Below, piece after piece: positions 1 through 7,740 of a DNA stretch of 64,000 nt. The translations under genes and the position numbers were made by a program. Origin of the DNA: Bryobacterales bacterium (GTDB taxonomy: Bacteria > Acidobacteriota > Terriglobia > Bryobacterales > Bryobacteraceae); contig JADLDI010000047.1 in the NCBI GenBank assembly GCA_020846745.1, positions 1 to 64,000 of the forward strand, in the 5' to 3' direction. Within the stretch, counting starts at the first letter, position 1; every line of letters begins with the position of its first letter. The notes below the pieces were generated by a model. The model made no database searches and was not told the origin of the DNA. It was given only the letters and a program-made list of their open reading frames with translations.

Positions 1-2
1 AC

Positions 3-407
3 TACATCCGCTTCGAAGGTTCGTTCAACCGCGCCTACAAACAACTCAAAGATTCCCAAACGAACCGCATCTGCCAGCTAATAGAAGCCAACCCGGACGC
101 CCCCCGTCCGTCGCTCCCCTTAGCCGATGCCCTTAAAATTCAACGCTTTGCGAAACGAACTCCCCCACCTCGCACCAACCCCGAAACGGAGCCGCAACCG
201 TCCGCGAGCGCCACGCCATCCGACGACATCCTCACCCACTTCCCCCCGTCCGTAGCCGCCGAAATCCGCGACGACGCTGCCACCCTCGATATCTCCGTCA
301 ACTTCCTCATCAGCCAGTACGCCAAAATCGGCTACCAGACCGCCCTCCAAGAATCCGTGCGGAACGAACCCAATTACGATCCCAATTGCGACATGGTTAA
401 ACGTTAA
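3..407 (+). CDS. C-terminal part of an unknown protein, cut by the left edge
   Basis: An open frame runs from the left edge to a TAA at 405-407 (134 residues, beginning YIRFEGSFNRAYKQL). The reading frame lacks a start inside the window, so this is the tail of a longer gene. The visible part has a charged amphipathic N-terminal stretch, a Pro/Thr-rich linker around residues 55-75 and a helical C-terminal segment (about 80-134) without cysteines or recognisable motifs. Codon use is strongly C-ending, like a real gene in this GC-rich genome. I do not recognise the family. It is separated by about 290 bp from the next gene on the same strand and probably does not belong to the biosynthetic locus. 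Confidence 0.55.
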   Translation, partial: YIRFEGSFNRAYKQLKDSQTNRICQLIEANPDAPRPSLPLADALKIQRFAKRTPPPRTNPETEPQPSASATPSDDILTHFPPSVAAEIRDDAATLDISVNFLISQYAKIGYQTALQESVRNEPNYDPNCDMVKR

Positions 408-699
408 TCAAGATTGCGCTTCAGGCGGTGGCGTGCGCCGGCCGGGTCGCTGACGCTCCCGCTTCGGGCGGCAGCGGCTCGGCTGGAAGCGATGGTGGAG
501 GAATAAAAGATCGCGGGCTGTTGGGAGAGCCGGAATGCGGGGGGAAGTGCCGATTGCCGGTCAGAAGTGGTACGATGCCGAGTACCCTATCGCCGGAGCC
601 GCTATAACGCTGGATGGAATCGATGATTTTCAATAGAGCACGTCCGTCCGTCTCAATTCGCGGCGCAAAGGCACAGGGTTGTTTTGAGGACTGCATGGG
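408..699. other. Intergenic stretch left of the biosynthetic locus
   Basis: About 290 bp between the unknown partial gene and the first SDR. It holds one copy of a short GC-rich dispersed repeat (431-460, listed separately). A short opposite-strand open frame here is partly encoded by that repeat and has no credible ribosome binding site. I could not pick a confident promoter; the Shine-Dalgarno core GAGGA at 686-690 belongs to the following gene. Confidence 0.5.
431..460. repeat. REP-like dispersed repeat, copy 1
   Basis: The 30 bp at 431-460 match 13472-13501 in the same orientation except for a one-base indel and one substitution (common core CCGGGTCGSTGACGCTCC). Both copies sit just after a plus-strand stop codon and outside genes. 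Two copies in one window is suggestive, not proof, of a genome-wide repeat family. Confidence 0.5.
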
Positions 700-1596
700 A
701 TGAACGGGAAGAGCATCTTGGTAACCGGCGCTTCTCGAGGTCTGGGCCGGGCTATTGCTCTGGGCGCCGCCTCAGCGGGATTCCGTGTCTGGGCTGGTGT
801 GCGCGATCAGAGTTACACACACGAGTGGATTTCGACAGCACAGAATAGCGGCCTCGATCTGCGGCCCGTCGCGTTGGACGTCACCGACAAGAAGACCGTT
901 GAAGAAGCGTGCAACAAGATCGGTCGCGAAGGCGGCCTGTACGGCGTGGTGAATAATGCCGGCATTACCGGGCGGAGCTTTTTCGAGGACTACCCGGAAG
1001 AGCATATCCGCAAGGTGTTTGAGGTAAATCTGTTCGGACCGATGAATGTGATACGGGGCGCATTGCCGTTGCTGCGCGCCAATGGCAGCGGCCGCATCGT
1101 GAATATCAGTTCGATCGGCGGGCGGATTGGTTCGGCGAGCGTGGCTCCTTACACGGCCAGCAAGTTTGGGCTCGAAGGTTTCAGCGAATCGCTTGACATG
1201 GAACTGCGCCCATTTGGAATTTACGTTTCTGTGATCTCGCCGGGTATCATCCGGACGGATATCTGGGATGAAGACAGCCGGATTCTGCCGGCCGCCCGGA
1301 ATCCGCGCAGCCCGTATTACGAGTTCTTCTGGCGAATGGAGCGTCAGGTCGAAGGGCTTCTTTCGAGCAGCAAACTGACGCCCGACGATGTTGCGCGACA
1401 AGTTGTGCACGTGCTGCAGACGCCACGCCCGCGTCAAAGGTATGTCGTAGGGCGGCGTGCGGCCTTGGCGGTGTTGCTGCGAAAGCATCTTCCCGATAGG
1501 GTGTTTGAAAAGGTGTATTTCGGGGCAATTCAGCGCACGATGCAGCGCAAAACCGCCGGACCTGTGCTGCCGGCACAGGAAGAGAAAGCGAGATGA
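700..1596 (+). CDS. Short-chain dehydrogenase/reductase (classical SDR)
   Basis: A 298-residue NAD(P)-dependent oxidoreductase. The Rossmann glycine motif TGASRGLG is at residues 9-16, NNAG is near residue 88, the catalytic Ser is S138 and the catalytic pair is Y151/K155 in YTASK, the exact spacing expected of classical SDRs. After the SDR core there is a longer C-terminal helix region, as in lipid- and steroid-type SDRs. The start is supported by GAGGA at 686-690. Its stop overlaps the next SDR by 4 bp (ATGA), so the two are translationally coupled. Together with the following methyltransferase and glycosyltransferase it forms a tailoring operon. The substrate is not evident; reduction or epimerisation of a sugar or an acyl-chain keto group is inferred from context only. 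Confidence 0.85.
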   Translation: MNGKSILVTGASRGLGRAIALGAASAGFRVWAGVRDQSYTHEWISTAQNSGLDLRPVALDVTDKKTVEEACNKIGREGGLYGVVNNAGITGRSFFEDYPEEHIRKVFEVNLFGPMNVIRGALPLLRANGSGRIVNISSIGGRIGSASVAPYTASKFGLEGFSESLDMELRPFGIYVSVISPGIIRTDIWDEDSRILPAARNPRSPYYEFFWRMERQVEGLLSSSKLTPDDVARQVVHVLQTPRPRQRYVVGRRAALAVLLRKHLPDRVFEKVYFGAIQRTMQRKTAGPVLPAQEEKAR

Positions 1597-2492
1597 ACGT
1601 CGCGCTGATAACCGGAGCAGGCTCCGGTATGGGGATGGAGACAGCGCTTCACCTGGCGTCGCGCGGATATCGCGTCTACGGCTCAGTATGCACGGAAGCC
1701 GAACGGACGGCGCTTGAATCGGCCGCACGCCTTAGAAAGGTGGAGTTGGACATTGTCACGTTTGATGTGACACGCGAGGATCAGGTCCGCCCGGCGGTTG
1801 ATTCGATATTGGCAACTACCGGACGGATCGATGTGCTTGTGCAGTTTGTCGGAATCGGCCTGCGCGGGTTCTTTGAGGACCTCGATATCAGCGAGATCGA
1901 ACGCGTGTTCCAGGTGAATCTGTTCGGCCTGATGCGTGTGACACAGGCTGTGCTGCCTTACATGCGAAAGGCGGGGCGAGGTAGGATTATTCTCACCAGT
2001 TCGGTTGGCGGCCGGATGGCATCGATGGGCATCGGAGGATACGCGTCGAGCAAGTTTGCGATCGAGGGCTGGGGCGAGAGTCTGCATCAGGAGATGGCCG
2101 CGTTCAACATACGGGTATCGCTGCTTGAGCCAGGGTTGATCCGTACGCCCCACTTCGGCATTCATCGCAATGTAAGCCGGCGAGCGGCGGATCCGGCCAG
2201 CCCATACTACGCCTGGTTCCGCCGTCACGAGAGTCTGGTTGACGGTCTGCTGGCAAAAAGCAGTTTTACTACAGCGGATGTGGCGCGGAAGGTGGAACAG
2301 ATTTTGAGCGCGCGGCGACCTCGGTTGCGTTATGTCGTGGGGACGAAAGCCAAGTGGGTGCTTGCGCTGCGGCGCTACATCCCCGGGGAGCTGTTCGAGT
2401 CGGTTTACTGGAGCGCGGTGAGGCGTGCCGTGACGCGGCCTGAGCCGCCCGATGGCGCCGGTTCGCAGGCCATATCGGAGAAAGCACTATGA
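1593..2492 (+). CDS. Second short-chain dehydrogenase, with altered NNAG motif
   Basis: A 299-residue SDR paralogous to the preceding gene. It has the cofactor motif TGAGSGMG at residues 7-14, Ser S137 and Y150/K154 in YASSK, so the catalytic triad is present. The usual NNAG at the end of beta-4 is replaced by QFVG; the Asn of the SDR tetrad may therefore be missing or displaced. Both paralogues share the C-terminal pattern 'RRAADPASPYYAW' / 'AARNPRSPYYEF', which points to duplication of a pair in the same pathway. It overlaps both neighbours by 4 bp (ATGA at 1593-1596 and 2489-2492). Substrate unknown. Confidence 0.82.
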   Translation: MNVALITGAGSGMGMETALHLASRGYRVYGSVCTEAERTALESAARLRKVELDIVTFDVTREDQVRPAVDSILATTGRIDVLVQFVGIGLRGFFEDLDISEIERVFQVNLFGLMRVTQAVLPYMRKAGRGRIILTSSVGGRMASMGIGGYASSKFAIEGWGESLHQEMAAFNIRVSLLEPGLIRTPHFGIHRNVSRRAADPASPYYAWFRRHESLVDGLLAKSSFTTADVARKVEQILSARRPRLRYVVGTKAKWVLALRRYIPGELFESVYWSAVRRAVTRPEPPDGAGSQAISEKAL

Positions 2493-3535
2493 GTTTGTCC
2501 GGACTGTCGATAGCGAACACGGTGGGATGGGGCAAGCTTCTGCGGATGCGCAAGGCAAAAAAGGAAGTGTGGGAACAGCTCATCAGTCCCCATTTCACTC
2601 TTCGGTGCGTCCAGACGCTGCTTCATGCCGGTTTTCTGGATGCTCTGCGAGCCGGCCCACAAAGCGCGGAGGAGTACGCGGGCAAGAACAATCTCGACCC
2701 GAAGTTACTGCGAGCGCTTTGCGAGGCGCTGTATGCGAGAAAGATCCTGACACTCGACGGTGAGCGGTTTGGGCTGGACGAGACCGGGCGCCTGATTGTC
2801 GAGACAAACGTGGGGCGGGGCTGGATCGATCTTGCTTACGGATATGAGCCGGTACTGTACAATCTCGAGCCGTTACTACGGAAAGAGGCGTTTTATGGCC
2901 AGGAGGTGGTCCGGCACGGAGACTACGTGGGCACGGGGAGCGGCCTGGCATCGGTGGATTTCTATTTTCCGCTTGTGGCTCGTTTTATCGCCGCAGGCAA
3001 GCGGCGCAAGGTGCTCGATATCGGCTGCGGCGACGGGACCTTTCTGCGGTACCTCTGCTCCACGGTGCCGGGGCTCGAAGGGGTCGGGATCGATCTTTCG
3101 CCCAACGCGGTGGAGGCCGGCCGGCGTACTAACGCGCAAGAGAAGCGGAACGACGTCCGGCTTTATGTCGGCGATGCGATGGACATTGGCAAGCTGAAAC
3201 AGGAGATTGCGGGGGTGGACTGTGCGGCAACGTTCTTCGTGCTGCACGAACTGTGCGACAACAACGGGAACCAGCGGACGCTGAAATTTCTTCGGTCGTT
3301 CCGTGAAGCGCTGCCGGGCGTGCCGTTCCATGTGGTCGAGACGATCCGACCGACGGCGCAGGAGATGCGCAAACGTCCCGGCCCCGCGGTAGAGTACTTC
3401 CTATTTCACGACCTGAGCAAACAGCATCCGCTTTCGCGGGCACAGTGGCGCAAGCTGTATCAGTCGGCGGGGTTTCAATCGATTGAGGAGGACTACATCG
3501 CCGGGGCCCGGACTTCGATTTACACGCTGGGTTAA
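2489..3535 (+). CDS. SAM-dependent methyltransferase with N-terminal winged-helix region
   Basis: A 348-residue class I methyltransferase. Residues about 15-110 look like the winged-helix dimerisation region of O-methyltransferase-type enzymes. The SAM-binding motif I VLDIGCGDGT is at 175-184, followed by the acidic GIDLSP strand and an aromatic-rich C-terminus. It starts inside the stop of the preceding SDR (ATGA) and is followed 20 bp later by a glycosyltransferase. That context suggests O-methylation of a sugar or a polyketide hydroxyl. A C-methyltransferase role cannot be excluded. Confidence 0.8.
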   Translation: MSLSGLSIANTVGWGKLLRMRKAKKEVWEQLISPHFTLRCVQTLLHAGFLDALRAGPQSAEEYAGKNNLDPKLLRALCEALYARKILTLDGERFGLDETGRLIVETNVGRGWIDLAYGYEPVLYNLEPLLRKEAFYGQEVVRHGDYVGTGSGLASVDFYFPLVARFIAAGKRRKVLDIGCGDGTFLRYLCSTVPGLEGVGIDLSPNAVEAGRRTNAQEKRNDVRLYVGDAMDIGKLKQEIAGVDCAATFFVLHELCDNNGNQRTLKFLRSFREALPGVPFHVVETIRPTAQEMRKRPGPAVEYFLFHDLSKQHPLSRAQWRKLYQSAGFQSIEEDYIAGARTSIYTLG

Positions 3536-3555
3536 AAGGAGCGCCATGGGTAGCC

Positions 3556-4851
3556 ATGCAGGTTGACATACTCGCCATTGGATCCCTTGGCGATGTACAG
3601 CCTTATGTCGCGCTCGGCATGGGTCTGCAAAGGGCCGGTTATCAGGTTCGTCTCGTCACGCTGAACGGCTTCGAAGAGTTGGTTCGCGGCCATGGTCTCG
3701 AACACCTTTCTATTGGTAGCAGCACAGCCGAAATCTTCAAGACCGCAGAGGGCATGAAGTGGGCCCAGCAGCGTGGCACACCGATTGGATTTCTGCGCGG
3801 CTTCTTGCGGGTTGCCGGTTCCCAGATCGAAGAACAGGCGGCAGCGTACTGGAAGGCCCGCAAGAACATTGGGCTTCTGATTGTGTCTCCAATGGCATCT
3901 CTCGGCGGTGTTCACCTTGCGGAGCGCCTGGGTGTGCCCCTGATTCAGGCCAACTGGGGGCCGCCGGTGGTGCCGACGCGCTACGACTGGGATGGCCGGA
4001 CGAGTTTGAAGGCAGTGATGAGAGCCACAGGGATGGCCTGTAAAGACGCGACGTTCCGCCTGCTGGTGTGGAGCCTGCTTCTTCGCCACATCAATGCGGC
4101 GCGTTCGAGAGTCCTCGGGTTGCCGGAGCTCCCAATCACCGCGCCGTTCCGAGGCAAGGTACGTAAGCCGGGCCTGCTGCTTGGAGGATACAGTCCGGCA
4201 GTGGTGCCGAGGCTGCCGGACTGGGGTGACTGGATTCGGGTTACAGGTTATTGGTTTTTGGACGACTTTCACAAGTGGACGCCACCGGGCGAACTGGTTC
4301 ATTTTCTGAGCTCGGGTCCGCCGCCGGTGTTCGTCGGATTCGGAAGTAATCCGTTTCCCAATCCCCAGGCAACCGCCGAGATGGTGGTTCGCGCCCTGGA
4401 AGGCGCCGGGCAGCGTGGCATCGTGGTGTCAGGCGGAAGCGGACTGCCGGAGGGACAACTTACGCCCAATGTGCTCAGTCTGAGTGCTGTTCCCCATGGC
4501 TGGCTCTTTTCTCGGGTAGCGGTGGCGGTCCATCACGGCGGCGCCGGAGTTACAGGAGCGGCGCTACGTGCCGGTCTGCCTTCGGTTGTGGTGCCGGTGT
4601 TCGCCGACCAACCGTTCTGGGCCGAACGTGTATTCCGGCTTGGGGCGGGTCCCCGTCCCATACCTGCCGGGCGGCTGACGGAGCAGAACCTCACCGCAGC
4701 GATTCAAGCCACCTCAGACCCAGCGATGCGGCATCGGGCGGCGACGCTAGGCGAACAGATTCGGGCCGAGGACGGAGTGCGCATGGCTGTCGAAGCGATC
4801 GAGGAACACATCAAATATGCCTCCAGTGGCGCGCAAAAGGTGGTGGGCTAG
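3556..4851 (+). CDS. GT1-family glycosyltransferase (UGT/MGT type)
   Basis: A 431-residue GT-B glycosyltransferase. The N-terminal Rossmann half begins IGSLGDVQPYVALG (residue 8 on), as in sterol/macrolide glucosyltransferases. The donor half carries HHGGAG at 326-331 and the VPVFADQPFWAERV segment that contacts the nucleotide sugar. It closely resembles the enzyme at 20109-21419 in motif and wording, so they are likely paralogues. Start choice: the initiator at 3556 begins the conserved beta strand; an AGGAG at 3538-3542 lies nearer to another ATG at 3546 that reads only six codons (stop at 3564-3566) and overlaps the real start. It is the last gene of the 700-4851 operon. Expected role: attaching a sugar to the lipid or polyketide aglycone. 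Sugar unknown. Confidence 0.88.
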   Translation: MQVDILAIGSLGDVQPYVALGMGLQRAGYQVRLVTLNGFEELVRGHGLEHLSIGSSTAEIFKTAEGMKWAQQRGTPIGFLRGFLRVAGSQIEEQAAAYWKARKNIGLLIVSPMASLGGVHLAERLGVPLIQANWGPPVVPTRYDWDGRTSLKAVMRATGMACKDATFRLLVWSLLLRHINAARSRVLGLPELPITAPFRGKVRKPGLLLGGYSPAVVPRLPDWGDWIRVTGYWFLDDFHKWTPPGELVHFLSSGPPPVFVGFGSNPFPNPQATAEMVVRALEGAGQRGIVVSGGSGLPEGQLTPNVLSLSAVPHGWLFSRVAVAVHHGGAGVTGAALRAGLPSVVVPVFADQPFWAERVFRLGAGPRPIPAGRLTEQNLTAAIQATSDPAMRHRAATLGEQIRAEDGVRMAVEAIEEHIKYASSGAQKVVG

Positions 4852-4957
4852 TCATTCTGGAAACTTCTCTACGATTAACGGCCAAACGCTCGGGCAGCTT
4901 GCCGCTTTGCGATATCCTGTTCCAAGTCTTTCTTCCGGAGCGCTGGGAGTCGCATAG

Positions 4958-6841
4958 ATGGCTTGGATCTGGTACGCAATCGCCGCAGTTTTTATACTGG
5001 ATGCGTTTCGCATGCGCAGGCGGCTGCGCAGTATTCCAGTTCTAGGTGGATCCGGCGCTGAGTTTTCGCGCCCTGAGGTGGCTTTCATTGCCGCTGAGAA
5101 GGCGAAGCTGCCACAAAGCACGCGGATGGAAGCAACGGCGTACATGCAGGAACATGGGATTGACCTGCTCGACATCGTTGCGGCAGACACACCGGCGCTG
5201 GCGGTATTGACGCTCTCGCAGATTGTCGATCCGCCGGTTTATGCCGTTAACAGGGTGGCGATCGGGTTCACTTCCGGGTTTGCGATGGCAGCATCGCCCG
5301 AACTGCTGGCCAGGGCCGGAAAAAAGCCGCCGCCCGCTGTGGAGGATGGGGAACTGGCACAGCTAGCGCGAGCGATGCGGAAGTATGCGGGAGTGCATGC
5401 GGGGCTGGCGATAGCGCCCGGTACACGGTTCAGGCCCGAGTTCTTGCCGCGCGAGTGGCCGCTGTTTGCATCGACTGTGACGGCCACGGCGCCTCCGTTT
5501 CTGGTTGTATGGCGGGCGATTCTGCTGGGCGTGTTGGCTGCCGGCCTGGTTCTCGCTCCCGCAGCGGGGCTGGCTGCACTGGGGGTGTTTCATCTTCAGC
5601 CGCTACTCACGATTGGAGGACTGGCGCTACGCCCACGGGATCTGCTGTTGACAGTGGCTTTGCGCTATCCGATCGAGATCTGGTCGTGGTTTTTGCTTTT
5701 GGCAAGCCGGCTGCGGGCGGCGCGGCAGAATGCCGAGCGGCATGAGGCCAGGCGGCCGGCATACGACGAGATGCTGGCGAACGGAACGGCCGCGTTCTTT
5801 GAGCCGCGGCGAGCGGATTGTCTGGTGTGCAAGTCGGTCCGGCTTCGGAAACGGATCGAGACAAAGGACCTCTTTCAATACAAGCCGGGCCGGTTTCGCC
5901 TGGATGAATGCCAGAACTGCGGGCATGTTTTTCAAAACCCGCGGCTTTCAGCGGCTGGTTTGAAGTTCTACTACAGCGATTTTTACAGCGGCCTGGGAGG
6001 CAAGTCGATCGAGACCGTGTTCCGCGCAAGGCCGAAAACGTATATCGAGCGAGCCTTGTCGGTGAAGGGTCTCGGCCAGCCAACGAGGTGGCTTGACGTC
6101 GGCACCGGACACGGCCACTTTTGCTGCGTCGCACGCGAGGCGTGGCCAGAAGCACGGTTTGACGGACTCGATATCTCCGAAGGGCTGGATGAGGGGGTCC
6201 GCGCGGGCTGGATCGACCGCGCCTATAGCGGTTTCATATCCGACTGGGCTTCCCAACTGAAGGGCGAGTACGATGTGGTCAGTCTGTTCCATTGTCTCGA
6301 GCATTCGCCGGACCCGGTCCGGGATCTCGACGCCGTGTGGGAAGTGCTTGTGCCGGGCGGCCTGCTGGTGATTGAAGTTCCGAATCCGGAGTGCCGGCTG
6401 GGCCGGCTATTGGGGCGGTTCTGGATGCCGTACTTTCAACCTCAGCACTTGCACCTGTTCAACGCGAGCAATCTGGCGAACGTGCTGAAGGAGCACGGAT
6501 TCGAGACGCAACGAACGGCATTTAACGAGGCGCATACGGGCGCCGATCTGTTCTTCTGCGTTCTGTTGGCAGTGGGTTCGATTTCGGAGCCGAACTTACC
6601 GCTTCCGTGGAGAGCACGGGCCGGATGGGCGCTGCGCGGATGGAACTTTGCGGTACGAGGCTTGGCGCTTCCGTTTGCGGCGCTCGCGTTAGTGATGGAC
6701 CTTTTGTTCGACAAAGGGATTTGCCGCGTGACAGGCTCCAACGCTTTTCGGGTGGTCGCGCGGCGGGTGGAGCGCGAGTCAGGAGTAAGGGGTCAGGAGC
6801 CGGGGTTTGAGAACGAAGCGGACGTACTGCCGTTCGCCTGA
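4958..6841 (+). CDS. Membrane-anchored protein with zinc ribbon and C-terminal methyltransferase
   Basis: A 627-residue fusion. Residues 1-17 form a hydrophobic segment; about 60-165 form a poorly recognised soluble region; two strongly hydrophobic segments lie around 180-235. A zinc ribbon follows, with C288/C291 (CLVC) and C318/C321 (CQNC). The last 270 residues are a Methyltransf_23-like SAM domain (motif LDVGTGHGH near 379, then LDISEG and SLFHCLEH). Zinc ribbon plus methyltransferase is the usual arrangement of many sugar and lipid methyltransferases; the N-terminal membrane half is unusual. It follows the GT operon after 106 bp on the same strand. Its 3' end overlaps the tail of the opposite-strand methyltransferase gene by 63 bp. 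Likely a tailoring methyltransferase acting at the membrane (inferred). Confidence 0.75.
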   Translation: MAWIWYAIAAVFILDAFRMRRRLRSIPVLGGSGAEFSRPEVAFIAAEKAKLPQSTRMEATAYMQEHGIDLLDIVAADTPALAVLTLSQIVDPPVYAVNRVAIGFTSGFAMAASPELLARAGKKPPPAVEDGELAQLARAMRKYAGVHAGLAIAPGTRFRPEFLPREWPLFASTVTATAPPFLVVWRAILLGVLAAGLVLAPAAGLAALGVFHLQPLLTIGGLALRPRDLLLTVALRYPIEIWSWFLLLASRLRAARQNAERHEARRPAYDEMLANGTAAFFEPRRADCLVCKSVRLRKRIETKDLFQYKPGRFRLDECQNCGHVFQNPRLSAAGLKFYYSDFYSGLGGKSIETVFRARPKTYIERALSVKGLGQPTRWLDVGTGHGHFCCVAREAWPEARFDGLDISEGLDEGVRAGWIDRAYSGFISDWASQLKGEYDVVSLFHCLEHSPDPVRDLDAVWEVLVPGGLLVIEVPNPECRLGRLLGRFWMPYFQPQHLHLFNASNLANVLKEHGFETQRTAFNEAHTGADLFFCVLLAVGSISEPNLPLPWRARAGWALRGWNFAVRGLALPFAALALVMDLLFDKGICRVTGSNAFRVVARRVERESGVRGQEPGFENEADVLPFA

Positions 6842-7660
6842 AACAAACGAATCCAGGATGGGGCTGCCTTGGACGCCGGCGAACGTATCGAGCGCCGCAT
6901 ACAGACACTTCGGCGCCCGCTGCCGAATCAAAGCGACGCGCCGGCCGCTGTCCAGTTCGAGCGCGCTAACGATTTGGCGGTTGATTGGCTCTTCTTCAAT
7001 AATTTCGAAAAGCTTCTGCAGACTTGCCCGAAGTTCGGGCAGGGCGGTGCGCTCTCTGAGGTCGGCGAAGAGAAATCTGCCATCGGGACGGAGAACTCGT
7101 GACACCTCCTTTGCGAACCGCTCAAAGGATGGATAACAGTGTGAGGACTCCACGTTCAGCACCACATCGCAAGATTTCGATGGCAGGGGCAGATGCTCCG
7201 CATTCCCTTGCATGAATTTCAGATTGGGGAACTGGTGGCGGCGGCGACACATATCGATCGCACGTTGCGACAAATCGATTCCGATGTATGAAGCGGGCTT
7301 CAGATAGCGGACGATGAACGATGCTCCGCCGCCACGTCCACAGCCGACTTCAACTACATCTTTGCCCTCAATGGGCCAGGCAGAGGCAATACGGTGATAA
7401 AGCTGGATCGGGTAACGATCCGCTTCATCGGCGGGATCAAGCGGCAGTTTTGGAGCGTTTGCGTCGATGGAAGTAAAGCCATAATTCAGAAAGGCTGAAT
7501 CGCCGGGCTTCAGCATCATGCTGATACCCGAGTACATCAACCGGGTGAAGCCGGTGACCAGCTTCGGCCGGAGACTCGGCACCGCCGTAGAGATCGCGTA
7601 AATCGCGTGACCTATCAGCCGTCCCGGACGAAGCTGGACAGAACTCTGATCAATACTCAT
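6779..7660 (-). CDS. Methyltransferase similar to mycobacterial phthiotriol/phenolphthiotriol dimycocerosate methyltransferase
   Basis: A 293-residue SAM methyltransferase with motif I VVEVGCGRGGGAS at 102-114. From memory of the family, the pattern around it (YHRIAS before it, LKPASYIGIDLS after it, then DVVLNVESSHCYPSFERF and a C-terminal GVQGS) follows the Mycobacterium Rv2952-type enzyme that O-methylates phthiotriol in phthiocerol and phenolic-glycolipid synthesis. That is a recognised resemblance, not a computed alignment. An AAGGA lies about 10 nt before the ATG. The gene is convergent with the zinc-ribbon methyltransferase and overlaps its last 63 bp. In this locus it is a good candidate for methylating a hydroxyl of a long-chain lipid. 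Confidence 0.82.
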   Translation of the reverse strand: MSIDQSSVQLRPGRLIGHAIYAISTAVPSLRPKLVTGFTRLMYSGISMMLKPGDSAFLNYGFTSIDANAPKLPLDPADEADRYPIQLYHRIASAWPIEGKDVVEVGCGRGGGASFIVRYLKPASYIGIDLSQRAIDMCRRRHQFPNLKFMQGNAEHLPLPSKSCDVVLNVESSHCYPSFERFAKEVSRVLRPDGRFLFADLRERTALPELRASLQKLFEIIEEEPINRQIVSALELDSGRRVALIRQRAPKCLYAALDTFAGVQGSPILDSFVSGERQYVRFVLKPRLLTPYS

Positions 7661-7740
7661 AATCGATAATCCTTGTAAAAACCGGGTGCGTGAGCCATTG
7701 AGGCCGGGCGCTCTGTTTTTGTTGCGAGGCGAAACGCTTT

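Noticed and set aside
772-1728. A 318-codon minus-strand open frame
   Set aside because: Antisense to two convincing SDR genes with intact catalytic motifs; no domain of its own.
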